A stretch of DNA of 64,000 nucleotides, from NCBI RefSeq assembly GCF_014235185.1, contig NZ_CP060131.1:3169501-3233500 (forward strand), read 5' to 3'. The DNA is from Pseudonocardia petroleophila (GTDB lineage Bacteria; Actinomycetota; Actinomycetes; Mycobacteriales; Pseudonocardiaceae). Under the pieces are notes generated by a model. The model was not told the DNA's origin and did no database searches. It saw only the letters and a list, made by a program, of their open reading frames with translations. This document shows positions 44,639-53,507 of this stretch, piece after piece; the first letter of the stretch is position 1; the number at the start of each line of letters is the position of its first letter. A program made the translations under genes and the position numbers.

Positions 44639-47070
44639 GCCCGCCGGAGCCCGGCCGCCGCCCGCCCGACCTGCGGCTGGTCCCCGCCGCGCTGGCGGCC
44701 TGGGCGGTCGTGCTCGTCGGGCTGGGTCCGGGCCCCGTCGCGGCGTCCGTGGTCGCCGGGCTCGCGGCGGTCGCGGGCGGGGTGGGTCTGCGCCGCCGGT
44801 CGTCGGGGCTGCTCGCCGTCGCGGCGTGCGCGGCCGCGGCCGGGCTGGTCGTGGCCGCGCACGGCGTGCTGGTCGAGCAGCACCCGCTCCGTGCGGCGGC
44901 GCAGGCGGGGGCGGCCGCCACGCTGCGGGTCGTCACCACCGACGATCCGCGTCCGGTCCGGGCCGCGGTGCCGGGCTCGCCGCAGGTGCTGGTCGAGGCC
45001 GGGCTCGAGCACGCCGACGCGACCGGCGGCAGCTGGGACACCGGGGGCCGGGTGCTGCTCGTCGCGCCCGCCGACGGCTGGGCGGGCCTGCTGCCCGGCC
45101 AGGCCCTGACGGCGCAGGGCCTGCTGGCGCCCGCCGGGCGCAGCGACCTCACCGTCGCGGTGCTGCGGGTCCGCGGCGCCCCGGCCGACGTCACCGTCCC
45201 GCCCTGGTGGCAGACCGGGGCCGGGGCGCTGCGCGCGGGCCTGCGCGACGCCGCGGCCACGCTCCCGGACGCCCCGGGCGGGCTGCTGCCGGGCCTCGCG
45301 GTGGGCGACACGACCCGGATGCCCACGGAGGTCGAGGACGACTTCCGGGCCTCCGGCCTCACCCACCTCACGGCGGTGTCCGGGGCGAACCTCGCGATCG
45401 TGGCGGGGGCGGTGCTCGCCCTGCTGCGGCTGTTCCGGACCGATCCGCGCTGGTCCGCGGCGGCGGGCGGGCTGGCGGTGCTCGGGTTCGTCGTGCTGGC
45501 CCGGCCCTCGCCGAGCGTGGTGCGGGCCGCGGCGATGGGTGCCGTCGTGCTGCTCGCCCTCGCGCTGGGCCGCGGCCGGTCGGCGGTGCCCGCGCTCGCC
45601 GTCGCGGTGCTCGCGCTGCTGCTGGCCGACCCCGCGCTGGCCGTCGACCCGGGGTTCGCGCTGTCGGTGCTGGCCACCGGCGCACTCGTCCTGGTCGCGC
45701 CCGGCTGGGCCGCCGCGCTGCGCCGCCGCCGGCTGCCGACGTGGGCCGCGGAGGCGCTCGTCGTGCCCGCGGCCGCCTTCCTGGCCACGGCGCCGGTCGT
45801 GGCGGGGCTGTCCGGACAGGTCGCCCCGGTCGCGGTGCTGGCCAACCTGCTCGCCGTGCCGGCCGTCGCCCCCGCGACGGTGCTCGGGGTGCTGGCCGCC
45901 CTCGTCTCGCCCGTCAGCCCGGCGGTGGCGCAGCTGTGCGCCTGGCTGGCCTGGCCGTTCGCGGGCTGGCTGGTGGAGGTGGCCGACCGGGCCGCCGCCG
46001 TCCCGGACGCCGCGCTGCCCTGGCCCGACGGCGTCCTCGGCGGCCTGCTGCTGACGCTCGTCCTGCTCGTGCTGGTGGTGTTCTGGCGGGCCCCGCGCGG
46101 CCGGGCGGTGCTGCTCGCCGTCCTGCTCGGGCTGGCACTCGTGCTCGTGCCGACCCGGGTCGTCCCGCCGGGCTGGCCGCCCGCGGGCTGGGCGGTGGTG
46201 GCCTGCGACGTCGGGCAGGGCGACGCGATCGTCCTCGCCACCGCGGAGCCGGGGCGGGCGGTGCTGGTCGACGCCGGGCCGGACACCGGGCCCGTCGACG
46301 CCTGCCTCGACCGCCTCGGGGTGCGGAGTCTGGCCCTGGTCGTGCTCAGCCACCTGCACGCCGACCACATCGGTGGTCTCGACGGTGCACTGCGGGGGCG
46401 CTCGACCGGCGGGGTGGCGGTCGGGCCGGTGCGGGCCCCGCGCGGCGGGCTGGCCGCCGTCGCGGAGTCGGCGGCCGAGCACGGGGCACCGGTCGTCGGG
46501 CTCGTCGCCGGGCAGCGCCTGGAGTGGCCGGGCCTGACGCTCGACGTGCTCGCCCCGCGACACCCGGACCCGTTCGTCGACCCCGACGACGGCACCGCCG
46601 TCAACGACGGGTCGGTGGTGCTGCGCGCGAGCACCCCGGCCGGCACGGTCCTGCTCACCGGCGACGTCGAGCTGGCCGCGCAGGCCGACCTGGTGTCCGC
46701 GGGGGTCGACCTGCGCGCCGAGATCCTCAAGATGCCGCACCACGGCAGCCGCTACACCAGCGTCGAGTTCCTCAACGCCGTCGCCCCGCGCGCGGTGCTG
46801 GTGAGCGTGGGCCAGGGCAACAGCTACCGCCATCCCGATCCCGGACTCGTCGGCGCGCTGGAGCGGGCCGGGATCGTGGTGGCGCGCACGGACCGGTCGG
46901 GGGACGTCGCCGTGCTCGGTTCCGACGAGCTGGTCCGGCGCGGGGACCCCCTGCCGGCCCGGCGCCGGAGGCGGGTCAGCGTCCGGCGAGGGCCTCGCGC
47001 ACCGCCGCGCTCGTGGCGGGCACGGTGGCGGTCGGGCCGATCTGGCCGGCCACGGCGTCGAGGGTCTTGA
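44635..47070 (+). CDS. comEC: ComEC/Rec2 DNA-uptake channel with metallo-beta-lactamase domain
   Basis: An 811-residue membrane channel for DNA uptake. An N-terminal OB-like part with hydrophobic helices is followed by the competence domain (LTHLTAVSGANLAI near 245) with many transmembrane segments, and a C-terminal metallo-beta-lactamase domain: DVGQGDAI near 525, HLHADHIGG near 575, and PHHGS near 703. Family members usually end shortly after the ARTDRSGDVAV segment; here about 50 further Arg-rich residues overlap the convergent thrC by 95 bp. GTG 44635 is coupled to comEA. Confidence 0.95.
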   Translation: MSPPEPGRRPPDLRLVPAALAAWAVVLVGLGPGPVAASVVAGLAAVAGGVGLRRRSSGLLAVAACAAAAGLVVAAHGVLVEQHPLRAAAQAGAAATLRVVTTDDPRPVRAAVPGSPQVLVEAGLEHADATGGSWDTGGRVLLVAPADGWAGLLPGQALTAQGLLAPAGRSDLTVAVLRVRGAPADVTVPPWWQTGAGALRAGLRDAAATLPDAPGGLLPGLAVGDTTRMPTEVEDDFRASGLTHLTAVSGANLAIVAGAVLALLRLFRTDPRWSAAAGGLAVLGFVVLARPSPSVVRAAAMGAVVLLALALGRGRSAVPALAVAVLALLLADPALAVDPGFALSVLATGALVLVAPGWAAALRRRRLPTWAAEALVVPAAAFLATAPVVAGLSGQVAPVAVLANLLAVPAVAPATVLGVLAALVSPVSPAVAQLCAWLAWPFAGWLVEVADRAAAVPDAALPWPDGVLGGLLLTLVLLVLVVFWRAPRGRAVLLAVLLGLALVLVPTRVVPPGWPPAGWAVVACDVGQGDAIVLATAEPGRAVLVDAGPDTGPVDACLDRLGVRSLALVVLSHLHADHIGGLDGALRGRSTGGVAVGPVRAPRGGLAAVAESAAEHGAPVVGLVAGQRLEWPGLTLDVLAPRHPDPFVDPDDGTAVNDGSVVLRASTPAGTVLLTGDVELAAQADLVSAGVDLRAEILKMPHHGSRYTSVEFLNAVAPRAVLVSVGQGNSYRHPDPGLVGALERAGIVVARTDRSGDVAVLGSDELVRRGDPLPARRRRRVSVRRGPRAPPRSWRARWRSGRSGRPRRRGS

Positions 47071-48241
47071 GGCCGTCGCCGGTGATCAGCAGGACGGTCT
47101 CGGCGTCGGGGTCGAGCTTGCCCTCGGCGAGCAGCTTGCGGGTCGTCGCCACGGTGACGCCGCCCGCGGTCTCGGCGAAGACGCCCTCGGTGCGGGCCAG
47201 CAGCCGGATGCCCTCCACGACCTCCTCGTCGCTGACGTGGCCGACCGCGCCGCCGGTGCGGCGGACCGTGTCGAGGACGTAGGGGCCGTCGGCGGGGTTG
47301 CCGATCGCGAGCGAGCGGGCGATGGTGTCGGGCCGCACCGGCTGGATCCAGTCGTTGCCGTCGGCGAACGCCTTCGCCACGGGGGAGCAGCCGGTGGCCT
47401 GGGCGCCGAACACCGTGTAGGGGGTGGGTTCCACCAGCCCGAGCGTGCCGAACTCCTGGAAGCCCTTGTCGACCTTCGTCAGCTGCGACCCCGACGCCAC
47501 CGGGATCACGATCTGCTCCGGCAGGCGCCAGCCGAGCTGCTCGGCGACCTCGTAGCCCAGGGTCTTGGAGCCCTCGGCGTAGTACGGGCGCACGTTGACG
47601 TTGACGAACGCCCAGTCCTCGTGCTCGGCCGCGAGCTCGGTGGCCAGGCGGTTGACGTCGTCGTAGTTGCCGTCGACGGCGAGCAGCGTGCCGTCGTACA
47701 CCGCGGTGGTGAGCACCTTCGCCTGCTCGAGCGACTTCGGGATCAGGACGACGGAGTCCCACCCGGCGCGGGCGGCCGCGGCGGCGACGGCGTTGGCGAG
47801 GTTGCCGGTGGAGGGGCAGCACAGGACGGTGAACCCCAGCTCGCGGGCCGCGGCGAGCGCGACGGCGACCACGCGGTCCTTGAACGAGTGCGTCGGGTTG
47901 CCGGTGTCGTCCTTGACCCACAGGTTGCGGATGCCCAGCGCGGCGCCGAGCCGGTCGGCCTTGATCAGGCGGGTGAGGCCGGGCTCGGTGTTGGGGTGCT
48001 CCTGCACGGCGGACGGCACGGGCAGCAGGCCGCGGTAGCGCCAGATGGAGCGGGGGCCCGCCTCGATGGAGGCCCGGGTGACGTCACCGAACTCGTAGGC
48101 GATCTCGAGGGGGCCGAAGCACTGGGGGCACGCGAACTCCGCGGCGAGCGGGATCTGGTGGCCGCACTCCCGACAGGACAGGGCGCGTGCGGGGCCCAGG
48201 TCGAAGGACGTGGGCGTGGTGATGTCGGCAAGCAGCGACAT
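46976..48241 (-). CDS. thrC: Threonine synthase
   Basis: PLP enzyme that converts O-phosphohomoserine to threonine; 421 residues. An N-terminal four-cysteine zinc-ribbon-like segment (CRECGHQIP...FACPQCF) precedes the fold-II domain, with the PLP lysine in GNPTHSFKDR near 128 and the STGNLANA phosphate cradle near 160. GAGGAG lies 7 bp before ATG 48241, fixing the start; longer frames upstream translate the riboswitch. A SAM-I riboswitch precedes it. It sits between comEC and holA, which are neighbours in related genomes, and on the opposite strand. Confidence 0.96.
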   Translation of the reverse strand: MSLLADITTPTSFDLGPARALSCRECGHQIPLAAEFACPQCFGPLEIAYEFGDVTRASIEAGPRSIWRYRGLLPVPSAVQEHPNTEPGLTRLIKADRLGAALGIRNLWVKDDTGNPTHSFKDRVVAVALAAARELGFTVLCCPSTGNLANAVAAAAARAGWDSVVLIPKSLEQAKVLTTAVYDGTLLAVDGNYDDVNRLATELAAEHEDWAFVNVNVRPYYAEGSKTLGYEVAEQLGWRLPEQIVIPVASGSQLTKVDKGFQEFGTLGLVEPTPYTVFGAQATGCSPVAKAFADGNDWIQPVRPDTIARSLAIGNPADGPYVLDTVRRTGGAVGHVSDEEVVEGIRLLARTEGVFAETAGGVTVATTRKLLAEGKLDPDAETVLLITGDGLKTLDAVAGQIGPTATVPATSAAVREALAGR

Positions 48242-48251
48242 TGAAGAACTC

Positions 48252-48384
48252 CTCATCTTCCCCGCACCGTGCGGGTCGGAATTGGCACCGTGATCGAGCA
48301 CGCCGTCCGATGGATCGGACGCTGGACGTGTCTCGCCGGTTGCCGGGGCTTCAACGGGCCGTTCCCTCTGCCCCTCTGGATGAG
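48252..48384 (-). promoter_or_regulatory. SAM-I (S-box) riboswitch in the thrC leader
   Basis: Read on the minus strand: CTCATCCAGAGGGGCAGAGG begins the aptamer, then GGGAACGGCCC, GAAGCCCCGGCAACC, and later GGTGCCAATTCC, all in the order of the SAM-I consensus. P1 closes between CTCATC (48384-48379) and GATGAG (48257-48252). The 3' strand of P1 overlaps the Shine-Dalgarno GAGGAG (48254-48249) by three bases, so SAM binding should hide the ribosome site. No terminator hairpin with a T-tract follows, so control is probably translational. Confidence 0.92.
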
Positions 48385-48405
48385 CCATGTTCAGTTGTGC
48401 CGGTC

Positions 48406-48435
48406 ACGTTACGACATCCGGACGCCCGATCCCAA
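48406..48435 (-). promoter_or_regulatory. thrC promoter
   Basis: Minus-strand TTGGGA (48435-48430), an 18-bp spacer and TAACGT (48411-48406) place the transcript start about 15 bp upstream of the riboswitch P1. Confidence 0.5.
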
Positions 48436-48498
48436 GCCCTGCCCGCCATGTGGGAGCCGGGTCACGGGATGTCGGGGCCGTGCGCGACGATGGCGGGC

Positions 48499-49455
48499 GT
48501 GGCTCCCGCACCGGTCCGGCTCGTCCTCGGCGAGGAGGAGCTGCTGGTCGAACGGGCGGTCCAGGACGTCGCGGCCGAGGTGCGCGCGGCCGAACCCGGG
48601 GCCGAGCTGCGCCGCTACCGGGCCACCGAGCTGTCGCCGGTCGACCTGGCCGACGCGCTGAGCCCGTCGCTGTTCGCCGAGGCCCGCATCGTGGTCGTCG
48701 CCTCCGCGCACGAGGCGGGCAAGGAACTGGCGACGGCGGTGCTCGAGCAGGCGGCCGACGTCGCCGAGGGCATCACCCTGGTCGTCACGCACGCCGGCGG
48801 CGCCCGCAACAAGGCCCTCGCCGACACCTTGAAGGCGAAGGGGGCCGCGGTCACCCGGTGCGACAAGGTCACCCGCCACGAGGAGCGGGCCGACTTCGTC
48901 CGCTCCGAGATCCGCCGGGCGGGCGGGAAGATCGCCCCCGACGCGGTGGGCGTGCTCATCGAGGCCGTCGGCTCCGACCTGCGGGAGCTCGCGTCGGCCG
49001 CGGGCCAGCTGGTGGCCGACACCGGTGGCGTCGTCGACGAGAAGGCGGTGCGCCGCTACCACCGCGGCCGGGCCGAGACCACCGGGTTCGCCGTGGCCGA
49101 CAAGGTGGTGGCCGGTGACCGCGCGGGGGCGCTGGAGGCGCTGCGCTGGGCACTCGTGCTGGGCGTGCCGCCGGTGCTGGTCTCCGACGCGCTGTCCGAC
49201 GCGGTGCGCACGCTGGCGAAGGTCGGGTCGGCCGGGCGCGGCGACCCCAACCGGCTCGCCGGGGCGCTGGGCATGCCGCCGTGGAAGGTGCGCCGGGCCC
49301 AGGGGCAGGTGCGGTCCTGGCGGCCCGAGGCCATCGCCGACGCCGTGGCCCTCACCGCGCAGCTCAACGCCGACGTCAAGGGCGCCTCCCCGGAGCCCGC
49401 CTACGCCCTGGAGCGCGCGGTCCTGCTGCTCTGCGCCGCGCGCGGCATCCGCTGA
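48499..49455 (+). CDS. holA: DNA polymerase III subunit delta
   Basis: Clamp-loader subunit, 318 residues. RLVLGEEELLVERAV at the start, RHEERADFVRSEIRRAGGKIAPDA near 140 (two parts), VGSDLRELASAAGQLV near 165 and GMPPWKVRRAQGQVRSW near 265 are HolA signatures. No Walker A motif, as expected for delta. GTG 48499 has GACGAT at leaderless spacing; ATG 48490 is an in-frame alternative adding three residues. It is divergent from thrC. Confidence 0.94.
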   Translation: MAPAPVRLVLGEEELLVERAVQDVAAEVRAAEPGAELRRYRATELSPVDLADALSPSLFAEARIVVVASAHEAGKELATAVLEQAADVAEGITLVVTHAGGARNKALADTLKAKGAAVTRCDKVTRHEERADFVRSEIRRAGGKIAPDAVGVLIEAVGSDLRELASAAGQLVADTGGVVDEKAVRRYHRGRAETTGFAVADKVVAGDRAGALEALRWALVLGVPPVLVSDALSDAVRTLAKVGSAGRGDPNRLAGALGMPPWKVRRAQGQVRSWRPEAIADAVALTAQLNADVKGASPEPAYALERAVLLLCAARGIR

Positions 49456-49460
49456 CACGA

Positions 49461-49494
49461 CGAACGGCGCCGCCCCGAGGGGCGACGCCGTTCG
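49461..49494. terminator. Bidirectional terminator between holA and rpsT
   Basis: A 16-bp stem with one mismatch (49461-49476 with 49479-49494) and a GA loop, 6 bp after holA and 14 bp from the rpsT stop, serving both convergent genes. Confidence 0.75.
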
Positions 49495-49507
49495 CGACGT
49501 GCGGTGA

Positions 49508-49771
49508 TCAGGCGGCGGAGCTGACCTTCTTGGCCATCGCCGACTTGCGGTTGGCCGCCTGGTTCTTGTGGATGACGCCCTTGCTGGCGGCCTTGTCCAG
49601 CGCCTTGCTGGCGGCCCGCTGCAGCTCGACGGCCTTCTCGGTCTCCCCCGCGGCCGCGGCCTCGCGGAAGCGGCGCACCGCGGTGCGGACGGCGGACTTG
49701 ACCGACTTGTTGCGCTGGCGCGCCTTCTCGTTGGTCTTGACCCGCTTGATCTGGGACTTGATGTTCGCCAC
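49508..49771 (-). CDS. rpsT: 30S ribosomal protein S20
   Basis: 87-residue small-subunit protein beginning [21 protein letters not shown], with [20 protein letters not shown] at the end; family length and pattern are exact. Convergent with holA across a hairpin. Its leader region to the next gene (49772-49963) contains no recognised site. Confidence 0.98.
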   Translation of the reverse strand: MANIKSQIKRVKTNEKARQRNKSVKSAVRTAVRRFREAAAAGETEKAVELQRAASKALDKAASKGVIHKNQAANRKSAMAKKVSSAA

Positions 49772-49963
49772 GCGATTCGCCTCGAGCTCTCTGCCGCTGA
49801 TGTCTGTCTACGCTGTGGATCTGCCCAGGCGGCATAGACACAACTGAACACGCCGGGCACTCGATCGTCCATGCTACAGCCGGGAGGGGGCCGGCCCGAC
49901 AGCGGCCCGCGTTACCTGGCCGTTGCACGCCGCAGTGGCTCTCGCCCGCCACCGTGGGTGAGG

Positions 49964-51706
49964 ATGACGCCCGACGGCCGCCCCCCGCGGCCGGTGGCGA
50001 GGAGGACCGTGACCCGAGCACCCGAGCGCCGCCGGACCGAGCCCGACAGCCCGGATCCGGCCGAGGAGGGCTCCGCGCTCTTCGACGGCTACCTGGAACC
50101 CGACCGACCCTACGCCGGGGCGTTCGACGAGATGTTCCACGCCGACGGCCGGGTCCGGTCGCACTACCGCGCCCTGCACGACGCGATCGCGCCCACGGCG
50201 GCCGCCGACCTCGCCGTGCGGTCCGAGGCGCTGGACCGCGCCTACGTCGACCAGGGCATCACGTTCTCGCTGTCGGGCCAGGAGCGCCCGTTCCCGCTCG
50301 ACATCGTGCCGCGCGTGATCAGCGCGGGGGAGTGGGGACGGCTGCAGAAGGGGATCGTGCAGCGCGTCCAGGCGCTGGAGGCGTTCCTCGCCGACATCTA
50401 CGGCGACGCCGAGATCGTCCGCGACGAGGTGCTGCCCCGGCGGCTGATCACCAGCTGCGAGCACTACCACCGCGCCGCGCACGCGCTGAACCCGCCGAAC
50501 GGCGTGCGCATCCACGTCGCCGGGATCGACCTGGTCCGCGACGAGGCCGGCACGTTCCGGGTGCTGGAGGACAACCTCCGCAACCCCTCCGGCGTGTCCT
50601 ACGTGATGGAGAACCGCCGCACGATGGCGCGGGTGTTCCCCGACCTGTTCAGCCGCCAGCGGGTGCGCGCGGTCGGCGACTACTCCACCCACCTGCTGCG
50701 GGCCCTGCGCTCGGCGGCCGCGGCCAACGAGGCCGACCCGACGGTCGTCGTGCTCACCCCGGGGGTGTTCAACTCCGCCTACTTCGAGCACTCGCTGCTC
50801 GCGCGGCAGATGGGCGTCGAGCTCGTCGAGGGGCGCGACCTGTTCTGCCGCGACAACGTCGTCTACATGCGCACGACCGAGGGCGAGCAGCAGGTCGACG
50901 TCATCTACCGCCGCATCGACGACGAGTTCCTCGACCCGCTGCAGTTCAAGCCGGGCTCGGTGCTCGGCGTCGCGGGCGTGATGAACGCGGCGCGCGCGGG
51001 CAACGTGGTGATCGCGAACGCCGTGGGCAACGGGGTCGGCGACGACAAGCTCGTCTACACCTACGTGCCCGAGATGATCTCCTACTACCTGGGCGAGAAA
51101 CCGCTGCTGCCCAACGTCGACACCTTCCGCTGCTGGCTCGACGACGAGTGCGGGCACGTCCTCGACCGCCTCGACGAGCTGGTCCTCAAGCCCGTCGAGG
51201 GCTCCGGCGGGTACGGGATCCTGTTCGGCCCCAACGCCTCGCGGGCCCAGCTCGCGGCCGCGCGCAAGGACATCCGCGCCGACCCGCGCGGCTGGATCGC
51301 GCAGCCGGTCGTGCAGCTCTCGACCGTGCCGACGAAGGTCGACGACCGGCTGGTGCCGCGCCACGTCGACCTGCGGCCGTTCGCGGTCAACGACGGCGAC
51401 GGCGTGTTCGTGCTCCCCGGCGGCCTGACCCGCGTCGCGCTGCCGAAGGGGAGCCTGGTCGTCAACTCCAGCCAGGGCGGGGGCAGCAAGGACACCTGGG
51501 TCCTCGCCGCGCAGCGCTCGCCCGAGGCCGAGCGGGAGCTGGGCCAGCGCGGGCTGGCGATGGCCTCGCCCGCCGGGTCGCCCGCCGCCGAGCACGGCCC
51601 CGAGTTGACGATCGGCCAGCAGCAGCAACAACAACAGCAACAGCAGGGGGAGGACGCGTCGGGGATGGAAGGGTCGACGAAGGAGACCCGGGGCGGGTGG
51701 GGCTAG
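49964..51706 (+). CDS. Circularly permuted type-2 ATP-grasp protein
   Basis: Putative peptide-bond-forming ligase of 580 residues. LFDGYLEPDRPYAGAFDEMF near 30, VLEDNLRNPSGVSYVMENR near 205, an ANAVGNGVGDDKLVYTYVPEM segment near 350, and LKPVEGSGGYGILFG near 410 are highly conserved in the family. It starts a three-gene cassette with the alpha-E and transglutaminase genes, seen also in mycobacteria (Rv2411c-Rv2409c by memory), suggested to build or modify a small peptide. A ten-Gln tract lies near the C-terminus. GTG 50009, preceded by AGGAGG, is an alternative start. Confidence 0.93.
   Translation: MTPDGRPPRPVARRTVTRAPERRRTEPDSPDPAEEGSALFDGYLEPDRPYAGAFDEMFHADGRVRSHYRALHDAIAPTAAADLAVRSEALDRAYVDQGITFSLSGQERPFPLDIVPRVISAGEWGRLQKGIVQRVQALEAFLADIYGDAEIVRDEVLPRRLITSCEHYHRAAHALNPPNGVRIHVAGIDLVRDEAGTFRVLEDNLRNPSGVSYVMENRRTMARVFPDLFSRQRVRAVGDYSTHLLRALRSAAAANEADPTVVVLTPGVFNSAYFEHSLLARQMGVELVEGRDLFCRDNVVYMRTTEGEQQVDVIYRRIDDEFLDPLQFKPGSVLGVAGVMNAARAGNVVIANAVGNGVGDDKLVYTYVPEMISYYLGEKPLLPNVDTFRCWLDDECGHVLDRLDELVLKPVEGSGGYGILFGPNASRAQLAAARKDIRADPRGWIAQPVVQLSTVPTKVDDRLVPRHVDLRPFAVNDGDGVFVLPGGLTRVALPKGSLVVNSSQGGGSKDTWVLAAQRSPEAERELGQRGLAMASPAGSPAAEHGPELTIGQQQQQQQQQQGEDASGMEGSTKETRGGWG
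51617..51646 (+). repeat. Polyglutamine tract (ten CAG/CAA codons)
   Basis: Ten Gln codons, six CAG and four CAA, in frame near the C-terminus of the ATP-grasp protein. CAA is rare in this genome and the tract is a local AT-rich island, so it looks like repeat expansion. Confidence 0.9.
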
Positions 51707-52650
51707 TGCTCGCCCGCAACGCGGAGTCGCTGTACTGGATCGGCCGCTACGTCGAGCGCGCCGACGACACGGCCCGGATCCTCGACGTCTCGGTCCACCA
51801 GCTCCTGGAGGACGCCACCGTCGACGCCGACACCACCGCCCGCACGCTGCTCGCGGTGCTCGGCGTCGAGGCGCCGGAGGGCGACCCGCTCGACGCGTGG
51901 TCGCTCACCGAGCTCGTCGGGTACTCGGCCGACCAGGCCGGGTCGATCGTCGCGTCGGTGTCGAGCGCGCGGGAGAACGCCCGCGGGGCGCGCGAGGTCG
52001 TCTCGTCGGAGATGTGGGAGTGCCTCAACGCCACCTGGAACGCCCTGCCGGAGCGCCAGCGCTACGCCCGGTGGGTCGGCCCGCACGCCTTCTTCTCCTA
52101 CGTCGAGGACCGCGCGGCGATGTTCTCCGGGCTGGCGGCCTCGACGATGAGCCGCGACGACAGCTGGCGGTTCTACCTGCTCGGCCGCTCCGTGGAGCGC
52201 GTCGACATGGTCGTCCGGCTGCTGCTCTCGCGGGTGTCGGACCGCATGTCGTCCCCCGGCTGGCTGACGGTCCTGCGGAGCGCGGGGGCCGCCGACACCT
52301 ACCTGCGCACCTACCGCGGGGCCCTCGACGCCACGCGCGTCGTGCAGTTCCTGCTGATGGACAAGCTGTTCCCGCGGTCGGTGTTCCACGCGCTGCGCCA
52401 GGCCGAGACGTGCCTGGCCGACCTGGACAACCGCCCGACGTCCCGGATCGGGGCCAAGGCCGAGGCGCTGCGCCTGCTCGGGCGGGCCCGCTCGGAGCTG
52501 GAGTTCCTGCGACCCGAGGAGCTCCTCGACGACCTGCCGGCCCAGCTCATGGGCCTGCAGGAGACCATCCGCGACGTCGGCGAGGCCGTGTCGCTGCAGT
52601 ACTTCCACGCCGCGCCCTGGGTCGCGTGGACCGCACCGGAGGTGTCGTAG
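51706..52650 (+). CDS. Alpha-E domain protein
   Basis: A 314-residue all-helical protein of the alpha-E family (DUF403) that always accompanies the ATP-grasp protein. LARNAESLYWIGRYVERADDTAR at the start (two overlapping parts), FYLLGRSVERVDMVVRLL near 155 and DKLFPRSVFHAL near 220 are conserved. No catalytic motif; probably a structural partner. GTG shares one base with the ATP-grasp stop (TAGTG). Confidence 0.93.
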   Translation: MLARNAESLYWIGRYVERADDTARILDVSVHQLLEDATVDADTTARTLLAVLGVEAPEGDPLDAWSLTELVGYSADQAGSIVASVSSARENARGAREVVSSEMWECLNATWNALPERQRYARWVGPHAFFSYVEDRAAMFSGLAASTMSRDDSWRFYLLGRSVERVDMVVRLLLSRVSDRMSSPGWLTVLRSAGAADTYLRTYRGALDATRVVQFLLMDKLFPRSVFHALRQAETCLADLDNRPTSRIGAKAEALRLLGRARSELEFLRPEELLDDLPAQLMGLQETIRDVGEAVSLQYFHAAPWVAWTAPEVS

Positions 52651-52652
52651 AC

Positions 52653-53495
52653 ATGGGTTGGCGCATCCGGGTCGTGCACGAGACGGGCTACCGCTACGCC
52701 GCGCCCGTCCACGAGTCCTACAACGAGGTGCGGCTCACCCCGCGCAGCGACAACCGGCAGAACGTGATCGTCAGCCGGGTCGAGACCGTCCCCCCGACGC
52801 GGTCCTACCGCTACTCCGACTACTGGGGCACCACCGTCACCGCGTTCGACCTGCACGCCCCGCACACCGAGCTGGCCGTCACCGCCACCTCGGTCGTCGA
52901 GACCGCCGACGCCGTCGCGCCCGCGCGGTCGGCCACGTGGGAGGAGCTGGCCGGGGAACCGGTGCGCGACCGGTTCACCGAGACGCTCGAGTTCACCGAC
53001 TACGTCGTGCGCAACCGCGACCTGGGCCGGGCGGCGAAGGCGCTCAAGCGCGGCAAGGACCCGGCCGACGCCGTGCTGGCCGCGTGCCGCTGGGTGCGCG
53101 AGCACCTGACCTACCAGGCCGGCACCACCGGCGTGCACACCAACGCGGTCGAGGCGTGGGAGACGCGCAAGGGGGTGTGCCAGGACTTCGCGCACCTCAC
53201 GCTGCTGCTGCTGCGCGAGATGGGCATCCCGGCCCGCTACGTGTCCGGGTACCTGCTGCCGCGCGCGGAGACCGAGGTGCGGCAGACCGTCACCGGGGAG
53301 AGCCACGCCTGGATCGAGGCCTGGACCGGCGGGTGGTGGGGCTACGACCCCACCAACGACATCGAGATCGCGCACCGCCACGTGTGGGTCGCGGTGGGCC
53401 GCGACTACTCCGACGTCCCGCCGCTCAAGGGCATCTACTCCGGCGGCACGGCGGCGGCGCTGGACGTCAGCGTCGACATGACGCGGCTGGCCTGA
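52653..53495 (+). CDS. Transglutaminase-like (cysteine protease fold) protein
   Basis: A 280-residue transglutaminase-fold enzyme. The N-terminal beta domain is HETGYRYAAPVHESYNEVRL-like, and the catalytic triad is Cys in KGVCQDFAHL near 170, His in ESHAWIEAW near 212 and Asp in GYDPTND near 227. It could be an amidase or peptidase for the product of the ATP-grasp enzyme. It starts 2 bp after the alpha-E stop, completing the cassette. Confidence 0.94.
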   Translation: MGWRIRVVHETGYRYAAPVHESYNEVRLTPRSDNRQNVIVSRVETVPPTRSYRYSDYWGTTVTAFDLHAPHTELAVTATSVVETADAVAPARSATWEELAGEPVRDRFTETLEFTDYVVRNRDLGRAAKALKRGKDPADAVLAACRWVREHLTYQAGTTGVHTNAVEAWETRKGVCQDFAHLTLLLLREMGIPARYVSGYLLPRAETEVRQTVTGESHAWIEAWTGGWWGYDPTNDIEIAHRHVWVAVGRDYSDVPPLKGIYSGGTAAALDVSVDMTRLA

Positions 53496-53507
53496 CGCCG
53501 GGCGTCA
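53493..53507. promoter_or_regulatory. Small inverted repeat joining two convergent stop codons
   Basis: TGACGCC-G-GGCGTCA: the TGA of the transglutaminase gene and the TGA of the convergent GGDEF gene form the ends of a 7-bp stem. It may serve as a weak bidirectional terminator. Confidence 0.35.

Noticed and set aside
48252..48384. SAM-IV rather than SAM-I riboswitch
   Set aside because: The order CTCATCCAGAG...GAGGGA...GGCCC...GGCAACC...GGTGCCAATTCC fits the S-box consensus; the SAM-IV core as I recall it is different.
48242..48388. Longer thrC start at 48388
   Set aside because: The extra codons translate the SAM-I riboswitch; ATG 48241 has the ribosome binding site and the family N-terminus.
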